DNA of 64,000 nucleotides from Lachnospiraceae bacterium UBA3401 (GTDB lineage Bacteria > Bacillota > Clostridia > Lachnospirales > Lachnospiraceae), in NCBI GenBank assembly GCA_002358575.1, contig DEPD01000111.1, positions 1-64,000 of the forward strand, written 5' to 3'. A model generated the notes under the pieces. It ran no database searches and was not told where the DNA came from. It was given only the letters and a program-made list of their open reading frames with translations. The position numbers were made by a program, and so were the translations under genes. Positions 61,801 through 64,000 of this stretch are shown here, piece by piece. The stretch's first letter is position 1; every line of letters begins with the position of its first letter.

Positions 61801-64000
61801 TAGCTTACTATCAATGTCTTTATTCCCTCAATGGACATATCAATCTCATCGGCATTTGTAGTATAATCAGTAACTGTTTTTGCTATCCCATCATTGCCAT
61901 AATATGTGACTGTCAAGTCATCTATATTTAAAGTATCTCCGCATTGATAGGCTGTTTTTGTCTTTTGGATTTTAATATATGCGTCAGATACTACGGGAGC
62001 ACTGTTTTTCATTATTTTAATACTGTAATTTAAATTCTGTGGCAGTTCTGTAATTGAGGTTCCATCTGGTTGATACCAAATATCTTCACCATCTGTAGGC
62101 AATTCTGCAGAGATTGTAAGATTGATTGGGGTATAAATCATTGACAATCCAGTACAGCCAGAAAATATGTCCTTTATATTTGTTACTTTACCTGCATCAA
62201 AATTACTTAAGTCTAAAGTCTTCAAACTATTACAATCGCCAAACATACCATGTATATCTGTTACATTGCCTGTATCAAAATTATCTAAGTCTAAACTTGT
62301 CAAGCTGCTGCAGCCCTTAAACATCTCCCACATGCTTGTCACTTTTTCCGTATGAAAGCCACTCACATCTAAACTTGCCAAACTATTACAGTTTGCAAAC
62401 ATACCCTCCATGTTTGTTACATTTGCAGTATCAAACTTGCTCACATCTACATTGGATAATTTGCCACAACTTTTAAACATCTGGCTCATATTTGTTACGT
62501 TTTTGGTGTCAAAACAACTCACATCTACACTTGTTAAGTTCTCGCAGTCATATAACATAGCAGATGCATCTGTCATACCAGTAACATTAATTTCTGCTGA
62601 TGTAATATATTCTCGACTGTCATACCACGGTGCCCTGCTAAAACCATTAGAATCTGAAAAGTCCCCTGTTCCTGTCACAGTCAGTTTTCCATTTTTCTCT
62701 ATTTTCCAAGTAATATTCTCATAGCTGCCACTTGCAATAACATCTTCATTATCAATAATTGTTACCTCACAGAAAGCCTTTTTGCCACCTGCACTCGCTG
62801 TAATTGTACAGCTTCCAGCCATTATAGCTGTAATAACACCGTCCGATACTTCAGCAATCAAATTATCGCTGCTCTCCCAAGTGATCGTTGTATCTGTAGC
62901 ATAACTTGGCGTTATCGCAGCTTTTAAGACTGTTTTATCACCGACAGCCAGCGTTACTGTTTCTTTATCCAGTTCAATTTTTTCTACAGGTATTTCTGTT
63001 GGCTCCTCCGTTTCAAACGTAATATCCGCTGTCAAAACAGTTTCCTTTGCCGATTCATTTGGACTTTGATGCAAAGAATAATACACTTTTCCCTGACAAA
63101 ATGCGCTGCCATAAATATAGCCATTTGTAGTGTCCGCTTTAAACTCTTCTCGTTCGTCAATAACATTCCCCACATCATCAAACGCAAAACTGCGAATAGA
63201 CATCTTATCATTATAGTACAAACGATCATTCACATAAAACAAACCCGAAAATGCATTCTGCCAAAAACCACTTCCATTCCAAACTGTCCAAGTGCCAATA
63301 TTACAAACTGTTGTTCCATCTCCTGTAATATCAGACAAACTATTTTTATTGATTACGCCAGTGCCATTATATGTAATATAATAACAATCTTCTTCCACAA
63401 AAATCAGCGGCGCATTACACTTTAACCAAAAAGCATTATCATAACTTGTATCTGTAGCTTTGTAATCTACTACCTCACTGCCCTCTGTTACATTCCAATC
63501 ATGATGTTTACAATTATTTTCAAAAGCAGTATCGCTACGGAACATATATTCGTGTCGTGCTCTGCCAATCAAATCCCAAGTAGGATCGTCCCAAGTAACA
63601 TCAACCTGATAGTATTCACCGTTTAATTGAATCAAATTCCATGCATGATTCATCGCTTGGCTCGTTACCATCAAACATTCAATTCCTACTTGGTTCAGCA
63701 GATACTTATAAGCAAGTGCATAGCCTTGACAGACGGATATCCGATTGACCAATGTACCATAAGCTGTATAAGATGCATCTGGAATTTCACCTTTATCCAA
63801 ATTTTCTTTATCATATTCACAGTTAACTGCAAGATAATCATGCAGCACAATTGCCTTTTCCAAGTCGCTCATCTCTGGTTTCACAACTGCCAGCGCTTCC
63901 CTTACCGCTTCCACAAACGCACTGTCATCATAGGAATTATCATATGTTAACATGACCGATATGACATTCGTCCCACTAAGGGAATAACTGAATTTTTTCT
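58878..64000 (-). CDS. Large modular surface protein with two transglutaminase-like domains (5' partial, 3' truncated)
   Basis: The frame is open to the window edge, so the start lies beyond it; about 1,706 residues are visible. From the N-terminal side: a transglutaminase-like domain with Cys (SVCQGYALAY), His (MNHAWNLIQL) and Asp (VDVTWDD); a Big2 domain (about ELDKETVTLAVGDKTVLKAA); five or more DUF285/BspA-type repeats (FDTKNVTNMSQMFKSCGKL and kin); a Big_3-like domain; an InlB-type B-repeat (GWYKDADCQTLWDFEKD, ending LYAGWK); several tandem beta domains; and a second transglutaminase-like domain (VCKGYAHAYR, MNHIWNMVQL, YHVDVN). It ends in a partial chitobiase-like domain (YYTIDGSAP) cut off by the IS remnant, which supplies the last codons and stop. 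It is probably extracellular. Confidence 0.85.
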   Translation of the reverse strand, partial: KKFSYSLSGTNVISVMLTYDNSYDDSAFVEAVREALAVVKPEMSDLEKAIVLHDYLAVNCEYDKENLDKGEIPDASYTAYGTLVNRISVCQGYALAYKYLLNQVGIECLMVTSQAMNHAWNLIQLNGEYYQVDVTWDDPTWDLIGRARHEYMFRSDTAFENNCKHHDWNVTEGSEVVDYKATDTSYDNAFWLKCNAPLIFVEEDCYYITYNGTGVINKNSLSDITGDGTTVCNIGTWTVWNGSGFWQNAFSGLFYVNDRLYYNDKMSIRSFAFDDVGNVIDEREEFKADTTNGYIYGSAFCQGKVYYSLHQSPNESAKETVLTADITFETEEPTEIPVEKIELDKETVTLAVGDKTVLKAAITPSYATDTTITWESSDNLIAEVSDGVITAIMAGSCTITASAGGKKAFCEVTIIDNEDVIASGSYENITWKIEKNGKLTVTGTGDFSDSNGFSRAPWYDSREYITSAEINVTGMTDASAMLYDCENLTSVDVSCFDTKNVTNMSQMFKSCGKLSNVDVSKFDTANVTNMEGMFANCNSLASLDVSGFHTEKVTSMWEMFKGCSSLTSLDLDNFDTGNVTDIHGMFGDCNSLKTLDLSNFDAGKVTNIKDIFSGCTGLSMIYTPINLTISAELPTDGEDIWYQPDGTSITELPQNLNYSIKIMKNSAPVVSDAYIKIQKTKTAYQCGDTLNIDDLTVTYYGNDGIAKTVTDYTTNADEIDMSIEGIKTLIVSYKELTASVDLTVSAVTDLDKETYMVTFDLQGHGTELEEYLTYTEIKKGSGIKPPTAPQADGYEFTGWYKDADCQTLWDFEKDIIEKDTILYAGWKQSEKVEKKPLVNSVLFPRQKNEYSAVYTGEQIRPVMIVAHQYTDGNGKTKIQKLKLNVDYTVRYNDNVNVGEDTAQVTIRGIGEYTGTITKKYTIKQKSIGNAAISPVGDIVFGDKPSVRVTDGTRELVEDRDYNIHLSTTGSADTDTQSVLTVEGIGNYTGTSKKNVKFNILKTETDIQPITSENIRLAFKKLPAKGYTYNGKAQKPGVVVTDATTGKKISSSMYKVIYSNNIAAGKGTAKVWVIGVSKNGKGYYGKSESLSFDIKQKDFSKVSASLSGTIPKTGNIEDVKKAVKEAIIVKDAKHILSENEYTIDYGGIKTINDIKIGKKYPILLRANAGGNYIETSEKKVNIKFGQLNLASRTANVSVEITNALQNEILFYYNGILLEKDKDYTATVKKEKNKKTYTVKVKAVKDSAYKGSRTFKNVPSDQEDGDVEGEKAKCLYKLLEDGIKNTVGMYEEAYIDVSKLKLSNADGSEDRELLNAVFNKVIYDHPEYFYVTGGYWRYYRTSNPNEMVGVRPMYYDFAKEQGVIDNFNEAVELALSQVDGISDPLEQILILHDYLVTNSVYNYDVASDNMDLAPSETWNAYGALVLKDTVCKGYAHAYRLLMKRLGINCIEVGSEEMNHIWNMVQLDGEWYHVDVNRANSIHPTLRGRCRHDIFMVSDDTVIENGYYNWTRAWGEPAPVCSSKKYETGGWAFNNRTDYPMYHDSDGKYYYIRRINARTCKLYYGTLAETGTELADIPLYTHIEPNAYYTQSGIVWLDHCLYYVNLDKILMRYELLTGQETALGEIPFMAQPSPDGYFTYLNDGIGLVYDKANSTIEVWSRTRRQVLAVYQIGSETVKGKLSIPEGDADIYYTIDGSAPLRKVFCIKKC

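Noticed and set aside
62150..62570. Regular repeats about 72 bases apart that could suggest a CRISPR-like or tandem repeat array
   Set aside because: They are in frame within the surface protein and encode DUF285-type 24-residue units with changing third positions. There are no constant repeats with unique spacers.

Overview
The window reads as a chromosomal segment of a motile, low-to-moderate GC Firmicute. The best fit is the Lachnospiraceae (Roseburia/Agathobacter-like). Support comes from the Clostridia-type fla/che cluster (FliY with CheC and CheD, FlbD, FapA, a DUF6115-like protein), a CodY gene directly in front of flgB, AGGAGG-type ribosome binding sites, and a large surface protein with transglutaminase-like, Big2, DUF285 and InlB-type repeat domains. 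The genus call is inference. Almost every gene lies on the minus strand; the only convincing plus-strand gene is a helicase at 55291-56829.

Region 1 (39631 down to 51) is a nearly complete flagellar and chemotaxis cluster. In transcription order it runs flgB-flgC-fliE-fliF-fliG-fliH-fliI-fliJ-motE-like-fliK-flgD-(TIGR02530 protein)-flgE, terminator, small protein, MITE-like element, glycosyltransferase-flbD, promoter, motA-motB-fliL-fliM-fliY-cheY-fliO-fliP-fliQ-fliR-flhB, terminator, flhA-flhF-flhG-PilZ protein-cheB-cheA-cheW, structured repeat, cheC-cheD-(membrane protein)-fliA-fapA-like, terminator, then three accessory genes. The set covers rod and hook, MS ring and switch, export gate and ATPase, stator, chemotaxis core and sigma-28. 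Flagellin, flgK/L, fliD, cheR, flgM and csrA are not in the window.

Region 2 (39632-50660) holds codY, topA, dprA, yifB (comM), a SigK-like sigma factor, a small helical protein, an M18 aminopeptidase and a chemoreceptor. CodY-like boxes lie in the flgB promoter (13 of 15 bases) and just upstream of the motA promoter (15 of 15). This suggests CodY controls motility at two points.

Region 3 (50661-58626) is more accessory. A DMT exporter and a 166 bp palindromic MITE-like element precede a divergent cluster: two BrxD-like P-loop ATPases (DUF2791-type) and an unrecognised 255-residue protein on the minus strand, facing an SF2 helicase on the plus strand. The two promoters lie back to back within 65 bp. 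None of the usual BREX partners is present, so this is the best candidate in the window for an undescribed, defence-like system. It is followed by an HD hydrolase, a macrodomain protein and an unknown protein.

Region 4 (58657-64000) is the right end of a decayed IS200/IS605-family element. It carries the last codons of tnpB and omegaRNA-like hairpins, and it cuts off the 3' end of a very large, modular cell-surface protein gene whose 5' end lies beyond the window. At least four families of small structured or palindromic repeats occur between genes. No tRNA, rRNA, CRISPR array, integrase or origin was seen.
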